A stretch of 64,000 bases of DNA from Bradyrhizobium cytisi (GCF_008123515.1 NZ_VSSR01000047.1:1-64000), one strand, 5' to 3'; shown: positions 25,937-35,539, counted from the first letter of the stretch. Numbers and translations are program-made. Notes: generated from the sequence alone by a model not told the origin.

Positions 25937-27312
25937 GCGCGCCATTATGGACGCTTGCCGAGGTGGCGCGTGCGCTTGGGGCGGCCGGCTCATTCCCGGA
26001 CACGCCGATCGACTTCGTCACCCAGGACAGCCGCTTGGTGAAGCCGGGCAGCTTGTTCGTGGCGTTGAGCGGCACGCCGAGCGGCGGCTTCATCTCGGCC
26101 TTCGCCAGCGCGCGCGACGGCTGGGAGTTCGCGGACAAGGCGGAAGCGTCGGGCGCGGTCGCGATGATCGTACCGCATGAAATCGCGGGTGTTGGTATTC
26201 CGCAGATCGTCGTGAAGGACACGCTGATCGACGGCCTCTGGGGCCTCGCGCGCGCCGCACGCGCGCGCTTCAACCGGCCGGTGATCGGGCTCACCGGCAG
26301 CGCCGGCAAGACCAGCACCAAGGAGTATCTCGCGGCCTATCCCAATGCCTATGCGAGCCCTTCGAGCTTCAACAATTTCTGGGGCGTGCCGCTGACGCTG
26401 TGCAACGCCCGGCCCGATGCCAGCCTCTGGGTCGTCGAGATGGGCATGAATCAGAAGGGTGAGATCGCGCGACTCAGCGAATTGACGCGGCCGACCGTAG
26501 CGCTCGTCGTCAACGTCCAGCCGGTGCATCTGGAAAAGCTCGGCTCGCTCGACGCGATCCGCCGCGAGAAGGTGTCGATCGCGCTCGGCCTGCCGGAGAA
26601 TGGTGTGCTGGTGCTGCCGGCCGGGATCAAGGCGCCCGACTGGAAGGGCAAGCTGGTGCGCTTCGGCGAGAAGGCCGAGGTGCACGAGGTCGCACACGCC
26701 CCGCATGGCGAGAGCTGGCAGGTCGTGGCCGCGATCGGCAAGAAAGAGATCGCCTTCAGCCTCACGCCGGGTGCACCGCACCGCGTGCAGAATGCGCTCG
26801 CCGCGCTCGCCTCGGTTCATGCCGCGCATCTCGATGTGGCGACGCTCGCGATCAAGCTCGATCGCGTCGGCATCATGACCGGCCGCGGCGTCGAGCAGGC
26901 AGTCGGCGGTGTCACCGTGATCGACGACAGCTTCAATGGCAATCCGGCGAGCATTGCCGCCGCGCTGCAAAGCCTGCAGGCGCGCAACGTCACCGGCGGC
27001 CGCCGCATTGCGGTGCTCGGCGACATGCTGGAACTGGGCGACGACGCACCAAGCTACCACACCGCGCTGGCCACGCATCTCGACGGCGTCGACGGCATCT
27101 ATTGCGTCGGGCCGCTGATGCGGCACCTCTATGACGCGCTTCCCGCCGGCAAAGGGCTCGGCTGGCACGACGATCCTGCCACGCTGAAGCCGGGCGAGGT
27201 CGCGGTCCTGCTGAAGGCAGGCGATGTCGTGGTTGTCAAGGGCAGCAAGAAGATGTTCTGGGTCAACAAGTTTGTGCCGGGCCTAGTGGCCGCCTTGCAG
27301 GCAAAGGCGTAA
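25933..27312 (+). CDS. murF: UDP-MurNAc-pentapeptide synthetase (D-Ala-D-Ala adding)
   Basis: 459 residues. P-loop GSAGKTSTK with Lys126, followed by 'S-S-F-N-N-F-W-G-V-P-L-T-L' and the 'D-D-S-F-N-G-N-P-A-S' strand typical of MurF. It attaches the D-Ala-D-Ala dipeptide made by the Ddl enzyme encoded further along, finishing the UDP-MurNAc-pentapeptide. Translationally coupled to murE (ATGA). A 177-base gap with no evident feature separates it from mraY. Confidence 0.97.
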   Translation: MSAPLWTLAEVARALGAAGSFPDTPIDFVTQDSRLVKPGSLFVALSGTPSGGFISAFASARDGWEFADKAEASGAVAMIVPHEIAGVGIPQIVVKDTLIDGLWGLARAARARFNRPVIGLTGSAGKTSTKEYLAAYPNAYASPSSFNNFWGVPLTLCNARPDASLWVVEMGMNQKGEIARLSELTRPTVALVVNVQPVHLEKLGSLDAIRREKVSIALGLPENGVLVLPAGIKAPDWKGKLVRFGEKAEVHEVAHAPHGESWQVVAAIGKKEIAFSLTPGAPHRVQNALAALASVHAAHLDVATLAIKLDRVGIMTGRGVEQAVGGVTVIDDSFNGNPASIAAALQSLQARNVTGGRRIAVLGDMLELGDDAPSYHTALATHLDGVDGIYCVGPLMRHLYDALPAGKGLGWHDDPATLKPGEVAVLLKAGDVVVVKGSKKMFWVNKFVPGLVAALQAKA

Positions 27313-27489
27313 ACTGCTTGGAAGGCGCTGTTCCCGAATCCCACCGTTTTGCGGCGCCGAGCCTGCAGGTTTCTTGCCGGCAGGTTTCTTAAAGGTCGCC
27401 CGACCGATAATGAAGACCGGCGAATGCGCGTGAGGCGAAATCTGCGTCTGAAAAAGCCTGCGTGCGAAAGGCGCCATAGGACCGTCTGA

Positions 27490-28593
27490 ATGTTTTACTG
27501 GCTGATCGAGCTCTCCAACACATTTCCGGGCTTCGGTGCAGTGCGCACCGTTCTGAACGTCTTCCGCTACATCACCTTCCGCACCGGCGGCGCCGTGGTC
27601 ACCGGCGCGCTGTTCGTGTTCCTGTTCGGGCCCTGGATCATCGATCATCTGCGCATCCGCCAGGGCAAGGGCCAGCCGATCCGGACCGACGGTCCGCAAT
27701 CGCATCTGGCCAAGAAGGGCACGCCCACCATGGGCGGGCTGATGATCCTGTCCGGCCTCACGGTCGGCACGGTGCTGTGGGCCAATCCGCTCAATCCCTA
27801 TGTCTGGATCGTGCTGGCGGTGACGCTCGGCTTCGGCTTCGTCGGCTTCTATGACGACTACCTCAAGGTCACCAAGCAGACCACGAGCGGATTCGGCGGC
27901 AAGTTGCGCCTGCTGATCGAGGCGGTGATCGCGCTGGTCGCCTGCTATGCGCTGGTGCGGCTGAACCGCGATCCCGCCTCGACCGCGCTGACTATACCCT
28001 TCCTGAAAGACACGGTGCTGCATTTCGGCTGGTTCTTCGTCGTGTTCGGCGCCTTCGTCATCGTCGGTGCCGGCAATGCGGTGAACCTCACCGACGGTCT
28101 CGACGGCCTCGCCATCGTGCCCGTGATGATCGCGACCGCGAGCTTTGCGATGATCGCCTATCTCGCCGGCAACGCGGTGTTCGCCGATTATCTCCAGATC
28201 AAATATGTCGCGGGCACCGGCGAGCTCGCGGTGCTCTGCGGCGCGCTATTGGGCGCCGGCCTCGGCTTCCTCTGGTTCAACGCGCCGCCGGCCTCCATCT
28301 TCATGGGCGACACCGGCTCGCTCGCGCTCGGCGGCATGCTTGGGGCGATCGCGGTCGCGGTGAAGCACGAAATCGTGCTCGCGGTGATCGGCGGCCTGTT
28401 CGTGCTGGAGGCGGTCTCCGTCATCGTGCAGGTGGTGTCGTTCAAGCTCACGGGCAAGCGCATCTTCCGGATGGCGCCGATCCACCACCATTTCGAGCAG
28501 CTCGGCTGGACCGAGCCGCAGATCGTGATCCGCTTCTGGATCATCTCGGTGATGCTGGCGCTCGCCGGCCTCTCCACGCTGAAGCTGCGCTGA
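27490..28593 (+). CDS. mraY: Phospho-MurNAc-pentapeptide translocase
   Basis: 367 residues, ten membrane helices. Catalytic acidic residues Asp122/Asp123 (YDDYLK), the 'N-A-V-N-L-T-D-G-L-D' loop from Asn196 (Asp202), and the 'H-H-H-F-E-Q-L-G-W' motif near the end are all present. MraY transfers phospho-MurNAc-pentapeptide to undecaprenyl phosphate at the inner membrane to give lipid I. Followed by murD after 10 bases. Confidence 0.97.
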   Translation: MFYWLIELSNTFPGFGAVRTVLNVFRYITFRTGGAVVTGALFVFLFGPWIIDHLRIRQGKGQPIRTDGPQSHLAKKGTPTMGGLMILSGLTVGTVLWANPLNPYVWIVLAVTLGFGFVGFYDDYLKVTKQTTSGFGGKLRLLIEAVIALVACYALVRLNRDPASTALTIPFLKDTVLHFGWFFVVFGAFVIVGAGNAVNLTDGLDGLAIVPVMIATASFAMIAYLAGNAVFADYLQIKYVAGTGELAVLCGALLGAGLGFLWFNAPPASIFMGDTGSLALGGMLGAIAVAVKHEIVLAVIGGLFVLEAVSVIVQVVSFKLTGKRIFRMAPIHHHFEQLGWTEPQIVIRFWIISVMLALAGLSTLKLR

Positions 28594-28603
28594 CGGTACC
28601 ACG

Positions 28604-30001
28604 ATGATCCCGGTCACATCCTTCGCCGGCAAGACGGTCGCGGTGTTCGGCCTTGGCGGCTCGGGGCTTGCCTCCTGCCACGCGCTGAAGGCCGGTGGCG
28701 CCGAGGTGATCGCCGCCGACGATAGCGCCGAGAACGTCGCCAAGGCGGCGCAGGCCGGGTTCATCACCGCAGATTTGCGCAACGTTTCCTGGGGCAATTT
28801 CGCAGCGCTCGTGCTCGCGCCGGGCGTGCCGCTGACCCACCCGGTACCGCACTGGAGCGTGCTGAAGGCGCGCGAGGCGGGCGTCGAGGTGATCGGCGAC
28901 ATCGAGCTGTTCTGCCGCGAGCGCCGCCGCCACGCGCCGAACGCGCCGTTCGTTGCCATCACCGGCACCAACGGCAAGTCGACCACGACGGCGCTGATCG
29001 CGCATCTGACCAAGGTCGCCGGCTACGACACCCAGATGGGCGGCAATATCGGCACCGCGATCCTGTCGCTGGAGCCGCCGCGCATGGGTCGCGTCCACGT
29101 CATCGAGATGTCGTCCTACCAGATCGACCTCACGCCCTCGCTCGATGGCTCCGTCGGCATTCTGCTCAATGTCAGCGAGGACCATATCGATCGTCATGGC
29201 ACCATCGCGCACTACGCCGCAGTGAAGGAGCGTCTCGTCGCCGGCGTGCAGGCAGGTGGCACGTCGATTATCGGCGTCGATGACGGCTATTGCCGCGACA
29301 TCGCCGACCGGCTCGACCGCGCCGGCAAGAACGTGGTGCGCATCTCCGTCAGGAATCCGCTGGCGAGCGGCATTCATGTCGAGCATGGCACCATCGTGCG
29401 CACCTCGGGCGGCGCGCGTAGCGAAATCGCAACGCTCGGCGGCATCGGTTCGCTGCGCGGCCTGCACAATGCGCAGAACGCGGCCTGCGCCGCCGCTGCC
29501 GCGCTTGCGATGGGCATCAGCCTGGACGTGTTGCAGGACGGCCTGCGCAGCTTTCCGGGCCTGGCGCACCGCATGGAGCAGGTCGGCTGCCGCGGCAATG
29601 TGCTGTTTGTCAACGACTCCAAGGGCACCAACGCCGATGCCACCGCGCATGCGCTGTCGTCCTTTGCCGACATCTTCTGGATCGCCGGCGGCAAGCCGAA
29701 GGCGGGCGGCATCACTGGCCTCGCCGGCTTCTTCCCGCGCATCCGCAAGGCCTATCTGATCGGCGAGGCCGCGCAGGAGTTTTCCGGCACGCTCGGCTCG
29801 GTCGCGCACGAGATCAGCCAGACGCTCGACGTTGCCGTCGAGCACGCCGCGCGCGATGCGGAAGCGTCGGGGCTTACCGACGCGGTCGTGCTGCTGTCGC
29901 CGGCCTGCGCCTCCTTCGACCAGTATCGCAATTTTGAGATCCGCGGCACCAGGTTCCGCGAGCTGGTGCAGGCGCTGCCGGGTGTGAAGCGGGTGGTGTG
30001 A
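28604..30001 (+). CDS. murD: UDP-MurNAc-L-alanine:D-glutamate ligase
   Basis: 465 residues. N-terminal Rossmann-like strand 'V-F-G-L-G-G-S-G-L-A', ATP loop GTNGKST with Lys125, and the 'N-D-S-K-G-T-N' and 'L-L-S-P-A-C-A-S-F-D-Q' motifs diagnostic of MurD. It adds D-glutamate to UDP-MurNAc-L-Ala. The next gene in most clusters is ftsW; here a small unknown gene and a palindromic repeat lie in between. Confidence 0.97.
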   Translation: MIPVTSFAGKTVAVFGLGGSGLASCHALKAGGAEVIAADDSAENVAKAAQAGFITADLRNVSWGNFAALVLAPGVPLTHPVPHWSVLKAREAGVEVIGDIELFCRERRRHAPNAPFVAITGTNGKSTTTALIAHLTKVAGYDTQMGGNIGTAILSLEPPRMGRVHVIEMSSYQIDLTPSLDGSVGILLNVSEDHIDRHGTIAHYAAVKERLVAGVQAGGTSIIGVDDGYCRDIADRLDRAGKNVVRISVRNPLASGIHVEHGTIVRTSGGARSEIATLGGIGSLRGLHNAQNAACAAAAALAMGISLDVLQDGLRSFPGLAHRMEQVGCRGNVLFVNDSKGTNADATAHALSSFADIFWIAGGKPKAGGITGLAGFFPRIRKAYLIGEAAQEFSGTLGSVAHEISQTLDVAVEHAARDAEASGLTDAVVLLSPACASFDQYRNFEIRGTRFRELVQALPGVKRVV

Positions 30002-30003
30002 GA

Positions 30004-30408
30004 ATGTCGCGGCGACGCTGGATCGGAATTGCCGTCGCTGTTCTTGCTGTTCCGGTCGCCGCGGGTTTCGTCTGTGTTGTCCTCATTGACAACATCATGG
30101 ACGAATTCGGCGCGTGCCGGGTCGTCCGCCAGAGATCGTTCGCCTCCCCAAGCGGCAGCAAGCTGGTTGTCGTGGTCTGGAAGGAGTGCGGAGCGACGGT
30201 GCCGGATAGCACACAAGCCAGCATCGTGGCGCGGGGACGGACATTCTCGCCCGAGAACACGCCGACTTTTCTCAGCGTGCGTGAGCATCAGGATGTTCTC
30301 GTTGCCTGGAGCAGCGAGCAGGCCGTCAGGATTGGATTCATTCCCGGGACGGTCCAGATTTACAAGCGTGAGCGGAGTGCCGGGGGCGTCACGATCAATT
30401 ACGACTAG
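30004..30408 (+). CDS. Small membrane-anchored protein of unknown function inserted in the dcw cluster
   Basis: 134 residues from ATG 30004, two bases after the murD stop; a GTG at 29998 overlaps that stop. An Arg-rich tip and one hydrophobic helix (about 7-28) are followed by a soluble domain. That domain has 'S-P-S-G-S-K-L-V-V-V-V-W-K-E-C-G-A-T' and 'D-S-T-Q-A-S-I', a pattern I associate with a scattered uncharacterised family marked by a C-G-A-T motif. The domain would face the periplasm. Position suggests co-transcription with murD, but its base use and location between conserved genes hint at later insertion. No role can be assigned. Confidence 0.65.
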   Translation: MSRRRWIGIAVAVLAVPVAAGFVCVVLIDNIMDEFGACRVVRQRSFASPSGSKLVVVVWKECGATVPDSTQASIVARGRTFSPENTPTFLSVREHQDVLVAWSSEQAVRIGFIPGTVQIYKRERSAGGVTINYD

Positions 30409-30411
30409 GTC

Positions 30412-30534
30412 TCTCGTGTCCCGGACGCGCTGCAGCGTGCAACGCTGCGGCGCAGAGCCGGGACCCATAAAGACTGCTGGGCCCCGGCTCTGCAGCGCAC
30501 CGCAAGGGCGCTGCGCTGCGTCCGGGGCACGAGA
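30412..30534. repeat. Dispersed palindromic element (GTCCCGGAC family) in the murD-ftsW gap
   Basis: Outer arms TCTCGTGTCCCGGAC and GTCCGGGGCACGAGA enclose inner pairs around 'AGAGCCGGGACC/GGCCCCGGCTCT'. It starts four bases after the preceding stop. Related copies are at 31778-31894 and 45271-45378. Confidence 0.8.
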
Positions 30535-30621
30535 CTCTCCACAACTTCATCCACTTCCTTAACCCCCCGGTAACCAACCTCGGCGACCAATGGGCCGACC
30601 TCTGTCCGAAAGCGGCCGCCC

Positions 30622-31773
30622 ATGCTCTCCCGTGAAGAACGCACCCCCTTTACCGAGTGGTGGTGGACCGTCGACAAGCCTCTGCTCGGCGCGATCCTTG
30701 TGCTGATGCTGACCGGCGTCATCCTGTCGCTGGCGGCGAGCCCGCCGGTCGCGACCCGCATCGGGCTCGATCCCTTCCACTTCTTCAGCCGCCACGTGAT
30801 GTTCCTGGCGCCGTCCTTCATGGTGCTGGTCGGCGTCTCCTTCCTGTCGCCGCGCTCGATCCGGCGAAGCGCGCTGATCATCTTCACGATCAGCATTATC
30901 CTGATCGTGGTGACGCTCGCGATCGGCCCCGAGGTCAAGGGCTCGCGGCGCTGGATCACGCTGCTCGGCGTCAACATTCAGGCCTCCGAAATCGCAAAGC
31001 CGTCGTTCGTCGTCATCGCCGCCTGGCTGTTCGCGGAATCGACCAAGCGGCCGGAGATGCCGGCGACCTCGATGGCGCTGGTGCTGCTGCTGATGCTGGT
31101 GTCGCTGCTGGTGATGGAGCCCGACTTCGGCCAGACCATGCTGATCCTGATGGTGTGGGGCTCGCTGTTCTTCATCGCGGGCATGCGCATGATCTGGGTG
31201 TTCGGCCTTGCCGGCGCCGCCGCCGCCGGTCTGTTCAGCGCATACCTTTTTGTTCCCCACGTTGCCGGACGCATCAAGCGCTTCATGAACCCGGCCTCCG
31301 GCGACACTTTCCAGGTCGATACTGCGATGGAGGCCTTCTACAACGGTGGCTGGTTTGGCCTCGGACCGGGCGAGGGCATCGCAAAACGCAGCCTGCCGGA
31401 CAGCCATACCGACTTCGTGTTCGCGGTTGCCGCCGAAGAGTTTGGCATCATCCTGTGCCTGGCGATGCTGACGCTGTTCGCCTTCGTCGTCATTCGTACG
31501 CTGTCGCGCGCCTACGCCAATGAGGACATGTTCTCGCGCTTTGCGGCTTCCGGCCTTGCAATCCTGTTCGGCGTGCAGGCGGCGATCAACATGTCGGTCA
31601 ACCTCCAGCTCATCCCTGCCAAGGGCATGACGCTGCCCTTCATCTCCTATGGCGGCTCCTCGATCATATCGCTGTCCTATGGCGTCGGCATGATGCTGGC
31701 GCTGACGCGGCTGCGCCCACGCACCGAGGTCGAGGCCAGCGGCCATGCCGAGGCGATGCGCAGCTACGCGTGA
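30622..31773 (+). CDS. ftsW: Septal peptidoglycan glycosyltransferase FtsW
   Basis: 383 residues, about ten membrane helices of the SEDS family. Conserved pieces are 'G-S-R-R-W-I' after helix 4, 'K-P-S-F-V-V-I-A-A-W', 'E-P-D-F-G-Q-T' and the late 'G-M-T-L-P-F-I-S-Y-G-G-S-S' loop. FtsW polymerises lipid II at the septum with FtsI. The start MLSREERTPF is the only one that keeps the cytoplasmic tip. A palindromic repeat lies on each side of the gene. Confidence 0.96.
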   Translation: MLSREERTPFTEWWWTVDKPLLGAILVLMLTGVILSLAASPPVATRIGLDPFHFFSRHVMFLAPSFMVLVGVSFLSPRSIRRSALIIFTISIILIVVTLAIGPEVKGSRRWITLLGVNIQASEIAKPSFVVIAAWLFAESTKRPEMPATSMALVLLLMLVSLLVMEPDFGQTMLILMVWGSLFFIAGMRMIWVFGLAGAAAAGLFSAYLFVPHVAGRIKRFMNPASGDTFQVDTAMEAFYNGGWFGLGPGEGIAKRSLPDSHTDFVFAVAAEEFGIILCLAMLTLFAFVVIRTLSRAYANEDMFSRFAASGLAILFGVQAAINMSVNLQLIPAKGMTLPFISYGGSSIISLSYGVGMMLALTRLRPRTEVEASGHAEAMRSYA

Positions 31774-31777
31774 CAGG

Positions 31778-31894
31778 TCTCGTGTCCCGGACAAGCGAAG
31801 CGCAGATCCGGGACCCAGAATGCCGCGACCATAGGCCCCGGTTCAGCAGCGCACCACGCCGAAAGGCGGCGCGCTGCGCTGCGCCCCGGGGCAC
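31778..31894. repeat. Dispersed palindromic element in the ftsW-murG gap
   Basis: Same family as 30412-30534, starting TCTCGTGTCCCGGAC and closing CGCCCCGGGGCACG. It begins five bases after the ftsW stop. Its right end, just ahead of the murG leader, would put a hairpin in the transcript. Confidence 0.75.
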
Positions 31895-31942
31895 GTGCAC
31901 CCGGCTCGCAATGCCGGGAAAGTCCTTGTAAGATTCTTCATT

Positions 31943-33043
31943 ATGGACAATTCCCCCTTGATTCTTCTCGCCGCGGGCGGCACCGGCGGCCATCTGTTTC
32001 CGGCCGAAGCGCTCGGCGTCGAACTGATCCGGCGCGGCTTTCGCGTGCGCCTGGTTACGGATGAGCGCGCGCTGCGCTATAGTGGGCTGTTCAGCAAGGA
32101 CATGATCGACGTCGTCGCGAGCGAGACGGCGCGCAGTCGCAATCCGGTCCAGCTGGCTTATGCCGGCATCACGCTCGCCACCGGCACGCTGTCCGCTTAC
32201 CGCCTGATCAAGCGATTGAAGCCCGCTGCCGTCATCGGCTTCGGTGGCTATCCGACATTGCCGCCATTGATCGCGGCAAAATTCGCCGGCGCGCCCGGCA
32301 TCATCCACGAGGCCAATGCGGTGCTCGGCCGCGCCAACCGTTTCTTGTCGAGCCGCGTCCGCGCCATCGCGACGTCGTTGCCGGGCGTGCTCGATCGCGA
32401 TCCAGCGCTGGCAGCCAAGACTACGACGGTTGGCACGCCGATGCGGCCGACGGTTCTCGCCGCTGCGGCCGAGCCATATGTCGCGCCCGAAGTGAATGGC
32501 TCGCTGCGCCTGCTCGTCGTCGGCGGCAGCCAGGGCGCCCGGATCATGGCTGACATCGTGCCGGGCGCGATCGAGCGGCTCGAGCCCGCGTTGTGGGGCC
32601 GGCTCATCCTCACCCAGCAGGTCCGCGACGAGGACATGGCGCGCGTGCGCGCGGTCTACGACAAACTCAAGATCAATGCCGAGCTCGCGCCGTTCTTCAC
32701 GGATCTGCCGGCGCGGCTCGCTTCGAACGACCTGGTGGTGTCGCGCTCCGGCGCCGGCACGGTCGCCGAGCTCGCCGCGATCGGCCGACCCTCGATCCTG
32801 GTGCCGCTGCCGGGCGCGATCGACCAGGATCAGTTCGCCAATGCCGGCGTGCTGGCCAATGTCGACGGCGCCATTCGCATCCCGCAGACCGAGTTCACCT
32901 CGGATCGTCTCGCCGCCGAGATATCCGGTTTCGCGGCCGAGCCGGCGCGCCTTGCCGCCATGGCGGCCGCGGCGAAGGGGGCGGGCCGGCTCGACGCCAC
33001 CGAGCGGCTGGCCGATCTGGTGGTCAAAGTCGCGGGAATCTGA
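31943..33043 (+). CDS. murG: Lipid II synthase: undecaprenyl-PP-MurNAc-pentapeptide GlcNAc transferase
   Basis: 366 residues from the ATG at 31943; an in-frame ATG at 31895 lies against the repeat element. Two Rossmann domains of the GT-B fold: 'A-A-G-G-T-G-G-H-L-F-P-A' at the N-terminus, 'G-F-G-G-Y', 'E-A-N-A-V-L-G-R-A-N', 'V-V-G-G-S-Q-G-A' and 'S-R-S-G-A-G-T-V-A-E' for UDP-GlcNAc binding. MurG acts on the inner face of the membrane, converting lipid I to lipid II. Confidence 0.97.
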   Translation: MDNSPLILLAAGGTGGHLFPAEALGVELIRRGFRVRLVTDERALRYSGLFSKDMIDVVASETARSRNPVQLAYAGITLATGTLSAYRLIKRLKPAAVIGFGGYPTLPPLIAAKFAGAPGIIHEANAVLGRANRFLSSRVRAIATSLPGVLDRDPALAAKTTTVGTPMRPTVLAAAAEPYVAPEVNGSLRLLVVGGSQGARIMADIVPGAIERLEPALWGRLILTQQVRDEDMARVRAVYDKLKINAELAPFFTDLPARLASNDLVVSRSGAGTVAELAAIGRPSILVPLPGAIDQDQFANAGVLANVDGAIRIPQTEFTSDRLAAEISGFAAEPARLAAMAAAAKGAGRLDATERLADLVVKVAGI

Positions 33044-33073
33044 GCCTAAACGGACCGATTTTCGTATTTTTGC

Positions 33074-33161
33074 CGTCATGGCCGGGCTTGTCCCGGCCAT
33101 CCACGTCTTGCATGAAGTAGCTTGGGATTCGTGGATGCCCGGGACAAGCCCGGGCATGACG
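33074..33161. repeat. Dispersed palindromic element (CGTCATGGCCGGGC family) in the murG-murC gap
   Basis: Arms CGTCATGGCCGGGCTTGTCC and GGACAAGCCCGGGCATGACG, as at 19826-19912. Ends 20 bases before the murC start, so it lies in the murC leader. Confidence 0.8.
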
Positions 33162-33181
33162 ACGGAACCATGGGATAGAGC

Positions 33182-34585
33182 ATGAGACTGCCGCGCGAGA
33201 TCGGACCCATCCACTTCGTCGGGATCGGCGGGATCGGCATGAGCGGCATCGCCGAGGTGCTGGTCAATCTCGGCTATTCCGTGCAGGGCTCGGACGCCTC
33301 CGACAATTACAATCTCGACCGTTTGCGCAAGAAGGGCGCGAAAGTTTCGGTCGGCCATAAGGCCGAGAATGTCGACGGGGCCGAGGTCGTCGTGGTCTCC
33401 ACCGCGATCAAGCGCGACAATCCGGAACTGATGGCGGCGCGTGAGCGGCGCATTCCCGTGGTGCGCCGCGCCGAGATGCTGGCCGAGCTGATGCGGCTGA
33501 AGAGCTGCGTCGCGATTGCCGGCACGCACGGCAAGACCACCACGACCACGATGGTCGCAACGCTGCTCGATGCCGGCGGGCTCGATCCGACCGTGATCAA
33601 CGGCGGCATCATCAACGCCTATGGCTCCAACGCGCGTCTCGGCGCCGGCGACTGGATGGTGGTAGAGGCCGACGAGAGCGACGGCACGTTCCTGAAGCTG
33701 CCGACCGATGTTGCCATTGTCACCAATGTCGATCCCGAGCATCTCGATCACTTCAAGACCTTCGAGGCCGTGCAGGATGCCTTCCGGCATTTCGTCGAGA
33801 ACCTGCCGTTCTACGGCTTTGCCGTGATGTGCATCGATCATCCCGTCGTGCAGACCCTCGTCGGCAAGATCGAGGACCGACGCATCATCACTTACGGCGC
33901 GAATCCGCAGGCCGATGTGCAGTTTGTCGATCTCACGCCGATGGGGGGCGGATCGAAATTCAAGGTCGCGTTCCGTGATCGCAAAACTGGGGCTGTGCAC
34001 GAGATCGCCGATCTCATGCTGCCGATGCCGGGCCGTCACAATGCCTCCAACGCGACGGCCGCGATCGCGGTCGCGCGCGAGCTCGGCGTTTCAGATGACG
34101 CGATCCGCAAGGCGATTGCCGGATTCGGCGGCGTCAAGCGCCGCTTCACCAAGACCGGCGAGTGGAGCGGCATCACCGTGATCGACGATTATGGCCATCA
34201 CCCGGTCGAGATCGCGGCGGTGCTGAAGGCGGCGCGGGAATCCACCAACGGCAAGATCATCGCCGTGGTGCAGCCGCATCGCTACACCCGCCTGCAATCG
34301 CTGTTCGAGGAATTTTGTACCTGCTTCAACGATGCCGATGCGGTCGTTGTCGCCGACGTCTATGCCGCCGGCGAGACGCCGATCGACGGCATCGACCGCG
34401 ATCATTTCGTAGCTAGCCTGCGTGCGCATGGCCACCGCGAGGTGATCCCGTTGCCGGCAGCCTCCGAGCTTGCGGACATCGTCAAAGGCGTGGCGAAGTC
34501 GGGTGATCTCGTCGTCTGTCTCGGTGCCGGCAACATCACGCAATGGGCGTACGCACTTCCCGGCGAATTGAAGGCGCTGGGGTAG
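33182..34585 (+). CDS. murC: UDP-N-acetylmuramate:L-alanine ligase
   Basis: 467 residues. Opens with the nucleotide-binding 'I-H-F-V-G-I-G-G-I-G-M-S-G-I-A'. ATP loop GTHGKTTTT with Lys118, 'E-A-D-E-S-D-G-T-F' and 'D-D-Y-G-H-H-P' follow, all MurC-specific. It adds the first residue, L-Ala, to UDP-MurNAc. murB begins two bases after the stop. Confidence 0.97.
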   Translation: MRLPREIGPIHFVGIGGIGMSGIAEVLVNLGYSVQGSDASDNYNLDRLRKKGAKVSVGHKAENVDGAEVVVVSTAIKRDNPELMAARERRIPVVRRAEMLAELMRLKSCVAIAGTHGKTTTTTMVATLLDAGGLDPTVINGGIINAYGSNARLGAGDWMVVEADESDGTFLKLPTDVAIVTNVDPEHLDHFKTFEAVQDAFRHFVENLPFYGFAVMCIDHPVVQTLVGKIEDRRIITYGANPQADVQFVDLTPMGGGSKFKVAFRDRKTGAVHEIADLMLPMPGRHNASNATAAIAVARELGVSDDAIRKAIAGFGGVKRRFTKTGEWSGITVIDDYGHHPVEIAAVLKAARESTNGKIIAVVQPHRYTRLQSLFEEFCTCFNDADAVVVADVYAAGETPIDGIDRDHFVASLRAHGHREVIPLPAASELADIVKGVAKSGDLVVCLGAGNITQWAYALPGELKALG

Positions 34586-34586
34586 G

Positions 34587-35510
34587 GTGGTGGCATTCCC
34601 CGACATCACGCCCGATCTCAAAGCCGCGGTGCCGGATCTTCGCGGGCGGTTGCTGGCCAACCAGTCGCTGGCCGAGCTGACCTGGTTTCGCGTCGGCGGA
34701 CCGGCGCAGGTGCTGTTCACGCCGGCGGACGAGGATGATCTCGGTTATTTCCTCGCGCATCTCGCCAAGGATATGCCGGTCTATGTCGTCGGTGTCGGCT
34801 CCAACCTCATCGTGCGCGATGGCGGCATTGCCGGCGTGGTGATCCGGCTGGCGCCGCGCGCTTTTGGTGAGGCCACTGCGAACGGTGACGTCGTCACCGC
34901 AGGTGCGGCTGCGCTCGACAAGCGCGTCGCGGAGGTCGCGGCTTCTGCCAATATCGGCGGGCTCGAATTCTATTCCGGCATTCCCGGCACGATCGGCGGC
35001 GCGTTGCGCATGAACGCGGGCGCCAATGGCGGCGAGACCAAGGACGTGCTGATCGAAGCGCGCGGCGTCGGGCGCGACGGCACGAAGCAAGTATTCTCCA
35101 ACGCCGACATGAAATTCGTCTACCGCAATAGCGGCGTCGACCCCTCCATCATCTTCACCTCCGCACGCTTTCGCGGCGAGATCAGGGACACCGATGCGAT
35201 CCGCGCGCGAATGGCGGAGGTGCAGAACCACCGCGAGACCGCGCAGCCGATCCGCGAAAAGACCGGCGGGTCGACCTTCAAGAATCCGCCCGGCCATTCC
35301 GCCTGGAAGCTGGTCGATGCCGCAGGCTGCCGCGGCCTGCGTGTCGGCGGCGCGCAGGTCTCCGAGATGCACTGCAATTTCCTGATCAACACGGGCGATG
35401 CCACCGCGCACGACATCGAGACGCTGGGCGAGACGGTGCGCGAACGCGTGAAGGCGAATTCCGGAATTGAGCTGCACTGGGAAATCAAGCGGATCGGGGT
35501 TTCCGCTTGA
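34587..35510 (+). CDS. murB: UDP-N-acetylenolpyruvoylglucosamine reductase
   Basis: 307 residues, type I-like MurB. Starts GTG-GTG, so translation may begin at 34587 or 34590. FAD-binding parts 'F-R-V-G-G-P-A', 'G-S-N-L-I-V-R-D-G-G' and 'G-I-P-G-T-I-G-G-A' are clear. The proton-donating Ser229 lies in GGSTFKNP. It reduces the enolpyruvyl group to make UDP-MurNAc using NADPH and FAD. Confidence 0.96.
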   Translation: MVAFPDITPDLKAAVPDLRGRLLANQSLAELTWFRVGGPAQVLFTPADEDDLGYFLAHLAKDMPVYVVGVGSNLIVRDGGIAGVVIRLAPRAFGEATANGDVVTAGAAALDKRVAEVAASANIGGLEFYSGIPGTIGGALRMNAGANGGETKDVLIEARGVGRDGTKQVFSNADMKFVYRNSGVDPSIIFTSARFRGEIRDTDAIRARMAEVQNHRETAQPIREKTGGSTFKNPPGHSAWKLVDAAGCRGLRVGGAQVSEMHCNFLINTGDATAHDIETLGETVRERVKANSGIELHWEIKRIGVSA

Positions 35511-35539
35511 ACGACGAGGCAAACAGGCGACAAGAGAAC

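Noticed and set aside
31664..34039. A 791-codon minus-strand frame opposite ftsW, murG and murC
   Set aside because: Antisense shadow of three essential genes, spanning two palindromic repeats. No recognisable family.
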